Assembly (NCBI GenBank): GCA_025642065.1
Contig: JAODUP010000555.1
Location: 67,001 to 131,000, forward strand
DNA length: 64,000 nt
Source: Paralvinella palmiformis
Taxonomy: Eukaryota; Annelida; Polychaeta; Terebellida; Alvinellidae
Direction: 5' to 3'
Position 1 is the stretch's first letter; every line of letters starts with the position of its first letter. This document shows positions 12,181 through 25,900 of the stretch, piece after piece. A model generated the notes under the pieces. The model saw only the letters and a list, made by a program, of their open reading frames with translations, was not told the DNA's origin and ran no database searches. Position numbers and translations under genes: made by a program.

Positions 12181-12837
12181 ATTAACAAAACAGCCCTCTA
12201 GCTCCATCTGTCCTTCGCCGACTTTTCGCATCAAGATCCGACGACCTTTATGCCGAATCAGCATTATATATTGTTTTATAAATTCTGTTGTTGCCATCGT
12301 CGCTTCTCACCGTGTTGATTTATGCCCCACCCACCCATTTATCAACAATTAGATGTTTGTTCATCATTTGAGTCATATCATCACTGTTCGTGATGTCTCG
12401 ATCGAGTTGTGCAGCATTAAACGATGGCTTTAATTTCGACTGATGGCGATACCTTCTTCCAATTTTTTGTTTTTCATTGTAACCATTTCTCAGTCCTTTT
12501 GTTCTGTTGAGTGTTGCCGTTTCTGTTACCATTACTGTTTGGTTGTGTAATGTCTAATTCTATCATTATTCACACTTAAAAAGTGAAGTAAGATTCGTAT
12601 ATATATATATTGTTATTTGTTTCACATATGTTATATTTTATTCCTTTATTGTTCATATTATTTCAAGTAATTTTATTTTGTGGTAGCCTTCCGAGTTGAC
12701 ACATCTGCAGAGTTCTGATTTTTTCCGCAACTAATTGAATTATACTGTCATTGCAATCGTTTTTAGCAGCTTTTGATACCTGAGCAGGACGCCTGCGAGA
12801 ATTATTAGTCACTTTTTAACACATGGATTATGCTACT

Positions 12838-12849
12838 GCTACAATGATG

Positions 12850-12889
<40 letters not shown>

Positions 12890-12895
12890 ACCACT
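12838..12895. repeat. (ACT)n / (ACC)n trinucleotide repeat
   Basis: Imperfect trinucleotide run of ACT with a few ACC units. Confidence 0.9.
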
Positions 12896-13316
12896 AACCC
12901 CTCTGCCATATGTCCCAGGTAGGACTAAAGTTGAAGTTCAACGATCAATTCAATCACTACTGTTACATAATACACTTATTTCCATGATATATTGTCTGTG
13001 TGCATATTGCCAAAACTTATCTTGTTAAACATTACTCGTGTCGACTTCGCTACCACAGAGTATATCTGCCTTTTTTTATGAACACATTTCATTTATCCAT
13101 TCAACAGCATGTTAATGTTTGGGTCATAACTTAATATGTAACATCATAACTCGGCAGGGTCAGATGAGTTTAAACCTATTTATTCATAACCGTTCTGTTA
13201 GGAATGTTTTTTCCCCAAAATGTTAAGTGTCTCTTTATATTCGTGTACCAATCCGTTCCATTTATTGTAAGATTTTTTTAGGCTCCTCTACACCAAGCTA
13301 CTAGTTGTAAACAGAG

Positions 13317-13460
13317 GGCGTTCTGATTGAACAGTGATTAGAGCACCGCACTGCAAACCTGCAGGTTCCAAGTTCAAATCCAGCACATACCTGTGTTTTG
13401 GGGAGGTTTCCCTAGCGAATCGTTTCTCTGCTATATGTCCCAGATGCGACCAGTACCGAA
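13317..13460 (+). mobile_element. tRNA-derived SINE (family C)
   Basis: The A-box-like GAACAGTGATTAGAGCACC and the B-box-like GGTTCCAAGTTCAAATCC are followed by the family tail with TATGTCCCAG and GTACCGAAGCTGAA. It lies in the GRTP1-ACADVL intergenic region. Confidence 0.65.
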
Positions 13461-16400
13461 GCTGAACAACACGACTGAACTGATTATATTTATAGATGGA
13501 TATTTATTATTAAAAAGTTTGACGTGTTTTACTTCCGGTTGTCTTTTGAGTTATCCTGTTGTAACTTTAAAGGCAAGTTATGTTTTACAATTAGTCGTAT
13601 AAAGTGTGGACAAACAGTGGAGAAAACATTTTTATTGGCGTTAGATTAAAAGATGAACAACAACAATGGAGATGTGTGACACTGGAACATGGTTAGCGTT
13701 TATATTACAATGTGCTTCTTCACAAACGCATTTAATACTGCAAATAAATATTTCAGAAACGAATGTTATGGTTACTAAAAATGGGAACAAATAAATAGAG
13801 ATAACCTGTAGTCGTGAATTGTTCTGCAACTTATGTGTATATATACATGTATAGTGTATTCTATTTTGTGTCCATACATTGTAATGTCAGTATGTTGTAT
13901 CACACTTTGCCTTAGTAGCGTGTTGTGAACTACATTGTCCATTTGTGGAGATCTGTTCGGTGAAATATGTCGAGGGATGAACTTGCCGAATTTTGAAATG
14001 TTTCAATTTAATGGTCCCTTTAGGTGTGTGCTTGCTGATTGTATGTTTTTTTTTGGATAGATTTTGAGGTGCGGGGCAAATTATCTTGATGTTATATGTC
14101 AGATTTTTTCTCTTAATGCCAAGTGCAGAAATAAAATTTAAAAAGAAATTACACGTTTGTTCTTATTACTGCCAAGGGTGTAATGTACTTGTACAACATG
14201 TAGTGTACTATTCTATTTGTAGCTACTGATCGTAGGGGTGCAATCTCCAACAAACCTACATCATTAAATTGGGTTCTCTTTTATGGTGATCAAACCAATA
14301 TTTTTTGGTAAACTGATTTGTACATACATGTACAGTAGCATATCACTGACTGATTCACACACACTTATCAAGATAAACACTGATATATCAACATAGAATA
14401 AAAGATAAATGTAACATGTCAACTAAATTTCCCCCAAAGTTACCACCAGGGATGTCAATGGAAAACAAGAAAAAACTTCTGTATAGCAAACAATCCACAA
14501 AAATGATCCAGAACAGGCTGAAAAACATGTCCTCAAATTGCCCTGGAGATGCTAATTTCACCCATACATCATATATTACCATTTCTCATCTGGCGTACAA
14601 GTCAGAAAGTGGTCGCCCATTTTTTAAATACTTCAACATGAATCTAGTTTACCCAAAGAAACAGACAAATAACTCGAGTGTCAATAACCAATTTATAAAT
14701 GAAACAAACACACATGGAACAGCAAAGAAAAACACAAACCAATGACAAAATGTGATCTATATACTACACCTATGGGAACCCCACATCTGATCACTTGGTA
14801 TGATAATAATTGCATTGATAATTGCATATACATGCAGTTTGGTCTTCAACAAAGACGTCAGCACTTTATATTCACAAATATTATGGATCGCAAACAAAAC
14901 AAACACGTGACATCAACAGCATGCAGTCAATGGGAAAAAAATCCTTAGCTAGAACAGACGGCTTTGTAGCCAAATAATTTAGATCCGGATGAGCTAATGA
15001 AAGTTAATTAATATGGAATCCGACGGCATAACATAGACGTGCTGAACTTCCTGAACTGTGTCAAATGATCATCACTTTTGTAACACAAGTGATAAAACAC
15101 CGACAATGCTGGCAACTGTGTTTACTTTGGTTCTGCCATATAAAGTATACATCAAACGTACAAACCAAACAGTTAATTTTACTTCTATAACGCATACTGT
15201 TACACGCACATTAGTCTCTTCGTATTAGTCATTAATGAAGTAACGTTTCGGTGTAATTGGTCCTCCGATGATACAAATAAATGTTGCATCGTAATCTAAA
15301 TAACATAATGGAATGATTATTAAAATATGCTACGCGTCCATGCTAAGATAATTGCCATGACTGTTATCTAATTCGCTCAGACAGAAACTCGCCACGACAT
15401 TCCCTTTTCATCTCTTCTGCCGACACGAAAAACAAGTCGGGCATGAAAATGTATAATGCCCCAATCTCGAAGCGGCTGTCTGTGGGGGGAATTTAAGAGG
15501 TGTAGGCCCTCCTTTGCTGCTAGATTTTTTGTCAGAAAAATTATCATGCCTGTGTAATGTGCAAAACAAACAATCACCAATGAAATAATCAGAAATGGAA
15601 AATAAATGAGAACAACTGTCATTGCTGGGAGCAAAGAATTTTTGAGGCACTTCATATCAAAAACAACTATATATATATATTTATATATATATAGAACTTG
15701 AACATTGATGGAAGCAACTACGTTTTCTATGTAACAATGCACAGATATTTAAATTAACAAGTAAAATTCATCTGATGCGAAATCACAAGAGATTAATGGA
15801 CTAATTACAGGTAGAATGAATAGTTCAGTTTGAAAATAGGCATAAATCATTAATTTATTCATTATTAATTTTCAAAACTAAAATAATTCATAGCAAAAAC
15901 ACAATACAGTCCCAATGATAATTTCAAAAATGCGTGTTATGGATTCATACAGATTATGTAAATGAAATGTATAATGGAATAATTGGGCCAAACATTTTAT
16001 TTCTGTAAGTAGTGTAAGAGTTGGGTGTATATTTAATTCAAGTAACTATTCCACTCGCAGGTTTTAGTATTTTTTTACTACGTGTGATATCTGAATTGAA
16101 CAAATCTATTTGTATATCTAAAAATTGGATTAATTTGATTAATACAGCGAACTGATGAATTTAGAAAAGTTGTTTGCCAAATATCACAAACTATTTCTCT
16201 GAACTGTGTTCCATATAGACATTCATTAACATTTCCAAAAGAATGATTGATTCAACAAGAATGTTATATTACCTAGTTTCTTGTTCCCATTCTGTCGTAC
16301 ACTTGATTTAATTAATTGTTAGAAATTACATCAGCTTTTGATCGAATATAAATGAAAACAGGATGTACGTCAATAGAGGGGGGGGGGGGAGCTTGCAGCC

Positions 16401-16665
16401 AAAGCAAGATTCTGCCAAATTTCGGCACGGTATGGAAATGTTTATGCCACGAATGTTTTAGCTGGTGTAGTGGGTAAACCACTGCAGTGGATAATGATAC
16501 GAGTTTGCAGCAATTGAGCAAGTCAGCTGCAAAATTCTCTAAACAGACCGTAAATCATTTAAAGACACAAACTTCTACTCTACATATAGTGGCTTAATGA
16601 TCTGTCAACAAAGACTGAACGATGATGACAACACAGGGATGTTAACTATTAATGAGCTAAGAGAA

Positions 16666-19600
16666 TCATTTATCTAATGGGTGTCGTTGAACAAGTCCAC
16701 CATTAGCGCAAAGGTCCTTCGATATGGAGGCCATCATGTCAAAATTCTTTCGACATTTTGATGAAGTCAGTTCACGTAATCCGATCTTGATGCGGTCCGC
16801 CGCCTGAAGAAAAACGGCCATAAGATGGGTTGAAAAATGGAAATGATCACACAAATTCTGCGTTTATTTGAAAAAGCAAAAAACAAAACAACTGACATTA
16901 AAATATAATGACAAACAAAAGTTGCATCTGTTTATTATTGTTCATTCCAGAAAATATTTTAACCAATTACAAAAAATTCTTATAACAAATTAACACAACA
17001 ACTAATCAACCTGATTTTCTTGGAAACCTCATCAAAATAATTTACATAATCCAATGGAAAGAAACTGCCTTAAATATTTATTGTACTAACTTGCCTAAAA
17101 CATTTAGTATACTCGACATACCTCAAAATGTTATCATAACTCACCTCGCCAATAAACACATTACATAACTTTGACTCGTGTTCAGCACTGGACAGTCCAA
17201 GTTCCAGGGAACGCGAGGTTCTTGACAGGACTGCGATCATGGCATAGATATCAATGGCGGCGTCAGCGAGACGCTTCAACAGAAACTGTTCATCTGTAAT
17301 CGAAGAATTGACATGCCGTCTCAGATAGAACTGTCTACGACTGACTCAAACAAACAAACAAACAAATGCCATTCACAAATCTGGCATCATGCACAGCTCT
17401 AACACACAAATCTGGCATCATGCACAGCTCTAACATACAGCCCTGGCACTATTACCAAGAAAAATGAGAAGACATGGTGAGAGTTTTACTGCAGGCTGAA
17501 ACATCCCATAAGTATGGACAATACTGCAATTTCTTATGCTACGTATGTAATCTTTTAGTTGCTGACTGGCTTACCACATAATAGCGCACTGTTGTGCTCT
17601 ATTTTTGTGTATCAGCCAAGAACCACAATGTTGATTGGTTACGGAAATGAATCATCCTTGTTGGGTGCTTCTTTCAACTTAATTATGAGAACAGTTACTG
17701 GTCTGTTTCTCAGATGTCAAACAACAGAGGCTAAAGATTATGATTTATTTTACTCAATTGACCATTGATCAAACGAAGCAACAGAAACAATAACGAGATA
17801 CATTTGGTATTATAACTCATTTGCAAACGTGATAATCGAAAAACACACTTTTAAAATGTCGACTATGACATAGCGTCTTCCCCAAATGAGTTCTGGACCC
17901 AAGTGCTAGAGTATGCAACACCCGGGTGTCAAGCCCAAAACACACAGAAAGTGATTTATCTGCATCACAACAACAGCCCTAGCTCCCAAAATCAAATAAA
18001 CAGGGATATAAAACACATAACACAAAGGATGTCAGTTGGGACAAGATCCAAAGTAACCTTTTCAGATGATTTTTTTCCATCATGTGGATAGAGGGATGTT
18101 CCATTATATGGTAGTTTGTTAATAGTCCACTGACGTTTTGTTGAACCCTGTCTTCAATCTAGATCGTGTTTTCAAGATCTATTCCGCGTTAGTCAAGGTA
18201 TCCCCACATACAGGTATAAAGGTGTACCGAGATGCTAAACCTATCGATTTTACCATTTATTTGTCCAACATTTTTTTCATATTTCTATCTGCTCTACGTC
18301 AACAAATGTTATGTTTTTGAAATGATGAGTCTTTATTCTTTCAATGAGTATGCATGTTTATTAAATTGAGTATGTAGTCAGTAAATGCATGCTAGTAAAC
18401 GATGTGCAAAATGGTATTGAAAATGTTTTGTTGATGAGTTTATTAATTGGAAAACAATTGTGAAGATATGTAAAGAAAAAAAAAATATATAACATTAACT
18501 TCTGAAGGTAATAATAATAATAATAATAACAACAAAACTTTTATCGTGCCAATATCCTCAAAAAGAATCGAGCTCAGTGGCACATCTGGTACAGGGGTTG
18601 CACAAACTCATAGTCTGGGTACGATGCAATTTCATCAACAAATAATCAGATAGAGTGGAAACTTGGCAAGGATAAGATAGTCTGAAAAGGTGAGTTTTCA
18701 AATGGTGAAGGAAAAGAAGTATGCTATTTGATGGCATAACGTGTTCAGGAAGTGAATTCCAAAGAGTTTGTACAGCAACTGAAAAAGCACGAGTCCCAGC
18801 ATGAGTTTTAACCCTGGGAACAAACAACAAGTGAAAACCAGATGAACGGAGCTCTCTGGGTTCGGGTGCTAGAGATGAATTGAGTCAACCTGTTTAACCT
18901 TGGCGCTAGTCAGCCGAGCTGGGATGCATGGCCGGCCAGTGGGTGTAACAAATTCCACAAACACTGGTATAAGAGCATCAGAGTGAAATCAGCATACCCA
19001 AGAACCAACAAAAAATATGACGAGTCATCACGGGTACCCAAACAACCCGATGGTTAGCCTTAGGCCGCCAGTGAGTGGCCTGTTTAGCTTCGGGCATTGT
19101 CACACCTCAGACTTTCTGATGAAACAACCTGAAAAACAGTTATGGCTAGGCTTCAAACCCTGACTTGGACGTTTGTGGGGTTGTGCTCTAGCTGCTCTGT
19201 CATCAGAGCACCTGAAGCTGTCTTCGGTGCTGCTATAGTTAGTATTCAAACAGATGGTCCATCCTAAAATTCAGTTTACCTTTTTTTCAATCGTCATTTC
19301 AAAAACAAAGAAGCGTTACTCATTTGAGTCTATTCAATCAGCTCATCACATGACCAGCTATAGAACTCATCGCAGTGTGTCCAACGAAAGGACGTATAAC
19401 CCGGTAAAGTACACAAGTACTTCTTCAACGGCGAAGGCATGCCACAGATGTGTCAACATAAACTAGGACGTCCGGGTACTTTAATAATGGCACTTCAACC
19501 TCTCCATGTCAAATAAGGAAATAAATGATGGTACGTGCATTTTACTGTACACATTATAAATAGTATCACATACACACACACACACACACAGTCTCACATT

Positions 19601-22600
19601 CACGCACTGCCCATACACTGGTAACTGTATGGCATCATATCTCAGAGTGTGCTAACATTTTGTTTGATTGATCGTTGTTGTTAATTAGAAGATTCTACCA
19701 ACAAAACGTCAACATCAGCTTCACATTATTATTACCTGAACGAGCTGCCTTATTTCAGAGCTAGGTACGTGTATTGTTATTTGTCTGAGAGCTACACAAC
19801 ATTACTAACGTAAGGTATGTATATCACTAATTGTTAGTCGGTCTTACCTATAATTTTACGACCATATTTAATCAGAAGATCTTCCACACTGATGCCAAAA
19901 TCTTCAATAGCTGTAGACGTCTGTCGTAACATGAAACAATACATAAGGGTTACTGTTAAATAATACACAACTTGTATATATATATATATATATATATATA
20001 TTACTAAATTAATTATTTTGAAACAGCCACACAGAAGTAGTACAATAAATACACTAATAATAATAAAAAGAATAACAGTGGAATTTAATAATTACTACAC
20101 AGAGTCAATCAAAGATACTTTAGAAGCAATTTAGAAATTTCAAAGAATGTAAATTATTATGAAAAAACAATGCAAAAATCAACAACGAAAACAACAATAA
20201 AGTTAACATTAGTAAACCAGTTAATAAAAACAGTAATTTGTTCACATAATAAATTACTAATAATTAGAAACTTACCAAATTAGCACAATCACTAAGATCA
20301 GAATGGGCAAAAGTGGTAAGGGATTGACCACTAGACAGGCCAACCATCCTGCCAAAGATACCAATAGAATATATATATATATATATATATAATATATATA
20401 TATCAGGGTTCAAACACTTCCACATGTATAGTTTTCCAGGAGTTTTCAGAACATTTGTTTATCAAAATATCTACTTCTCTAGGATGCCATCAATATTTTC
20501 CAGCAGTATTTTGACATTTGATCGATGGAACAGATACGTGATGCCATTTCTATATATACGAAACCATGAATACTAAACTTATTCATTTTTTACTTTTATT
20601 AAAAACGCTCAGTGGAAAGGATCTTCACAATTTGTATACACTAATCTTTTAATGATTGAACTTTTCATCAAGTTTGATTTTTAAGTCAGCTAACTCTCAG
20701 CAAATTCATCTCCAGACTTGACCAATGCAACAATGTCAGCCCATTCATCCCACCATTCACTGATGTTATTACTGTATTTACTCTTGCTTTATTTTCATCC
20801 ATCCACAATTAAATACGTAATTCTATGATTGGACCAAACCAAAGAGTAAATAACTTATTTCAGAAAAAACTGGTTTCAAAATCATCCTCAACTCAACCGG
20901 CTGCTATATAAATGTGTAATGAGACTGACAACGGTAGACAAGAGTTCATTTCACCGACAAATGTATCATTGTATCCGTACAAGTGAAACTAAGATTACAT
21001 CAGTTTAATCCACTAACAACGTAACAGTAATAGTGCTAACTAATTTTATTAACAAGCAACATACACTGATCTGGGCACTGCGGAAAAAGGTAAACCCTTG
21101 TGTGACTAAGCCAGACTTCGAGGCCTGTACCATATAAAGTAATTACTTGTTTTAACAGCTATGCATCCTACTTGTTAGATCTAAACTCCCAGCTTGATAA
21201 GTTTCAAAATGTTTAGGGTGAATTTCCTTTTCAAGGGTGTTTTTCAGGGGTGCATTACTTCATTGTGCAGAGGACAATCATTTACAGATGAGCTTTTAAA
21301 AGCAAAGCTTACATTTATAAGGTTATTTTATGTGAGATGGCCATTGAACAACTTCATTATGGGTTGGTTACCTTTTGGCACGTTTACTTCCAGCATCCAG
21401 TAATATACCAAGATTAGCTGCAGGACTCTTGATAGCTTTCTGGAGCTCCTTTAGGGATGATCCTGCATACTGAAAGGTATCAATATATATATATAGAGAG
21501 AGAGAGAGAGAGTGAGAGAGAGAGAGTTGATTTGCTTAGCCTTAGCACTGCCTTGGGAAACATCCCAGAAAAACAAACATGAACTGGGTGCTAACCCACG
21601 ACTTGGAGGACCACAAACACTTATCATAAATATTCATACTTTCTGATAAAGAGAATGATTGAGATCTGTCCCTATTTAACATGTTATATAAATGTTTTAT
21701 GTGTAATGACAAAAAAAAACATGAACAATCACCAAGAACTGCTTTTAGTCTTCAGGCAAAAAGCTATCATTCTGTCATGAAATCAACAAAAACCTGTAAA
21801 TGGAGCCCACGCCATGAACATCAGTTGCTCATCTCGTCAGAAAAAACACACACACCTGTATTCCAGTCAGTGCGACAAACAGACGCAAGATATCATTGGT
21901 TCCCTCAAAGATCCTAAATATCCTCAAATCTCTGAACACTTTCTCAAGACCAGTTTCCTAAAATGAAATTTAATCCTTTTTTAATGAGATTATACGACAA
22001 TAACACACACTTTTTTTTATTAAAATGATTATAAAGAATAACAACAAGGTGGAATCACTTAAGTTCAGATGGCGTGAAATAACTTTAATTAATAAGTGCG
22101 TAAATATATCCTGATTTAATTCTCCTTCCATCACTAGCTGCCGACTTACCCTCATGTAACCCATACCACCAAGAATCTGGATGGCTTCATCTGCTACAAA
22201 CCACGCTGCTTCCTGGATAAAAAGCAAAGGAAAGGCAATTTGTTATGTAATATTAATCAAATATATAATCACTGCTCTACCAGTAGTATTAAGCTTAATG
22301 CTGTCTAATATGTTAATTATGTAATTTAAAAAAATTCTCTTCTTGCAGTGTCCTCTTTGCGATGAGCATTAGAAGAATGGATTGAAACTTTTGGTTAAAT
22401 AAAAATATATATATTACACTTTTATTATTATAGTTCATATGTGTGTGTGTATGTATGTGTGTATGTGGTGCATACACAAGCATGTTCAAATTTAAAAGTG
22501 TATATGTGTAAATTCATGGATAAATGTGTGTGAGGTTTTTTAAGAATGCATATATCTGATAGCACTGGCTCAGAGCACCAAACTTGAACAGCCACAGAAA

Positions 22601-22958
22601 GCTATATCCTCCATAAGCCTACACTTCCATAAATCTATATCTTCATAAATCTATGCCTCCAAAAGTCTATATCTATATAAATATAAACCTTACATAAAGC
22701 TATACATTGACAGTGACTACTCACAGATCCATAGATTTTGCTAATGGCAGCCTCAATCTGGAACTCCTTAGATCCTTGATCCATATTAGCTGACACCATG
22801 TAGGCCATAGACTGGATATAATATTAAAATATAAAATGTTAATACGTCACAATGATAACATGACGACATGAATCCATTACAATCTGACCAACACAAATTA
22901 AAGTGGAAATTAAATCTAAATTTACAATCCCCTTTATCAAAACAAGTATAGAACACGA

Positions 22959-22993
<35 letters not shown>

Positions 22994-25900
22994 AACACAC
23001 ACACCTCTGTTACATAATGAGCCATAGCCATCCTCGATATCTTCTCTTGGATTGCTCCGTAAGTCTCTATTTTGTGTCCAAATTGAACTCTAGTAGAAGC
23101 ATGTTCCACCTAAAACAATAAAGACATAAGTAGGTTACAGTACAATCAAAAGGTCCTTTAATTGGAGTGAGTAAACATTAACCATAACAAAAATGTAATC
23201 ACAGTACAGTGGATGATGATTGGTGTTTTATGGCCACTTTTGTGCACACGGTAGGCTAAATGGGCTGAGCGACGTCCAAAGGTAATGAAGCGAAGTCAAA
23301 GATGAAACAACCTTCGGATATGCCCACACCGAGATACAGAAGAAGACTTTCAAAATAACACTCCATTAGGCTCCATGATCTTCATGATGTAGTAAACTGT
23401 GTCGTAGATTATGTATATCACCAACATCGTGCACAATTAATATTCTATTTATCGTTATTCTAACAAGATACTCACAGCTTTTGTTATACACGCTCTCATG
23501 GTGCCTGCTAACACAGCAGCCATACCAAATCTACCATTGTTCAAGATCATCATGGCAACCTTGAAACCACCTCCTACCTCTACAAAAAAGATACTGAAAA
23601 TTAGAAAACACACACACACAGACACACATAAATCATAGCTGTCAACATCTGAAAATTGGAAAGAGTAATCATTTTCACGCAAAACACGACACCATACATC
23701 ATAAAACCATGAAATTTATCGATACCAAAACAATTCAACATCATAGGTATTCTTTTGTGAAAGGTTCAACTGTTTTTTATTCAATCAGATTTTTCCCACA
23801 TTGAATTCTAAGAACAATTAAGTCATCACAAGTGTGCACTTTCAGTACATGATTACCCTACATATTCTACATTGTACTAAAATCTTTATAGGATTACTGT
23901 ATTATTTATCAGTTGATTCATTTAAAAAATCAAATCACATTGTATGTAATGTTATTTCAGTTCTAACATTGTATAGCATGGAATGTGACCTTTTCATAAG
24001 TTTTTGATAGGTAGCAAGCACCCTTTGCCTTTAAGCCAGGAAAGTATTGGAATGTTTCTGCTGGGAACATGTTGTGCCTTTGGTATTGAGGACTACTTTG
24101 TGCACAGTAAATCTATTGGAAGTTTTGGTGGATGTGCTGTGGCAGAAAGCTGTACTGGTTTTGATGACAAATGAGAATATTCTTTCACAGTCTGCACTGC
24201 TGTGAAACAAGATCAAAATTTCCACCATCACAGAGGCAAGGATATAAAACTGTGGCTGTCCAGTTCCATTCTTTATCTGTTTCATCGATACAACTTTATT
24301 ACAAGCCACATAAATTACCATATTCTATTAAAATATAATTACAATTAAGCTAGGTCATCTTGAACTGATCACAACAAACATACATCTCCATGTATTATTA
24401 ATGATGCATACAGATTCTACTGGGAATTTTAGAAAGAAAAGAAGAGCAGCAATGACAGGTATCACTGGTATTTTGGTTCAGTTCCTAAAATCACACATTA
24501 TCGTCAATGTAATAAGTTACGTAAATAAACATATCTAACAGTCACTGGATATAGCTTCAGGTTGTCCATGTCAAAGGATCCATCAGTGGCTACACAGAAT
24601 GTTTGGGTCTGGATCTGACTGACAATGTAATCTGAATCATCACTGACTAACATCTCCACATGAACATTTGTGTCAGTGCGACCACTCAATGCCACATTTT
24701 TTCGCTATCTCTGTATCAGGAAACATTGTACGAAAGAGAAGAGCTCCTGCATAGGTAAAACCATCACCCCAACAATATTCAAGGCCCTCCTGGAAAAAAT
24801 GGACTATTCCGATTCGCTGGCCCAGGAAAGGCTTTCGAGCCATGCAGTCTAGATCAACTGCTGTGTGATACAATGTGCGGCTGAGACAGTGACAGAACTG
24901 CACCGCATGGAACTATTATGGGAAAAGGCAGATTGATCGTAGTTTTCAGAGTACGGGCGTAATGAAGAACAGAAAATCGTAATGATTGGCAGCTATGCAT
25001 AAACGCACACATGGACACAAATCACAAACTAACCTCCAAGAAGATTTTTCTTTGGTACCTTTACATCTTCAAAGTATACCTCAGCTGTGTTGGATGCCTT
25101 AATGCCCATCTTCTTCTCTGGTGGGCCACTGAAACAGAAAAGAAAAAAATATGAATTTACTTTTTTCAAATGACAGACCCATTTGTATACACCCAACGTG
25201 TTTGGGGATTAATAAATAATGTTTAAACTAAATGACAGATAATTAATACGTCATATCCAAAACACCCGTTGATGCACGAAGTTAAAATGTGTGAGTACAA
25301 ACAAATATGGATAAGAGGGATAAATGTGAAAAATTAATCAGAGCAGAAATTGCTACAAATTGCATCTAAGACAAGAAATATTTTAAATGTTGACAAGAAC
25401 ATATAATAATCAATTCAAAAGCAAAGGGATATTGGTGTCACAATTGTGTGTGTGTGTGTGTTTTAGCTGCGTATAATAAGGCACAGGCACAGAGAATCTC
25501 GAACCGTGAATTCAAACCCTGGATGTTTCTTCAGGGGACTGAATCCAGAGTGACGACTTTTCTTGCTGAGACATGTGTAATGTCTCACCAGTCACTAAGC
25601 TGCCAAGCAAAATCAAAATGCGAATCAGATAAGGGGTGGAGTTTGGGAGTAGAACTCCCAAGTCAGATCACGGCAGTAGTGAGAATGTTTAGATTAATTA
25701 TCTAAGCAGACATATTTATAGCTATTTTTCAATTGCTGTATCTTTCTTCAAAGCAATACTATATAAACTATATAACCCAATTGTCACTGTTTTTACAACG
25801 GACAGGCGTCACGAAGCGACTACTATTAAAATTGTTTGGCTTAATTGCTATTAAAAGACTGACGTGTGCGCTGAAGCAGACCGTAATAGCATGTCATAGC

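Larger units (their letters stand above)
7445..16665. other. Intergenic region between the 3' ends of GRTP1 and ACADVL
   Basis: This 9.2-kb stretch lies between two convergent genes. Apart from microsatellites (AT at 9565, 10464 and 15666; GT at 9775 and 10088), a TGATGATC-rich block, an ACT repeat and one SINE, no conserved coding sequence was recognised. Part of it must be 3' UTR of the two genes. Candidate poly(A) signals are AATAAA at 9667-9672 for GRTP1 and, on the - strand, AATAAA at 16001-15996 or ATTAAA at 16312-16307 for ACADVL. None is verified. Confidence 0.7.

Noticed and set aside
15377..15742. 121-residue frame on the - strand downstream of ACADVL
   Set aside because: It contains Tyr-Ile repeat translation and no conserved motif. 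It most likely arose by chance in intergenic or 3' UTR sequence.
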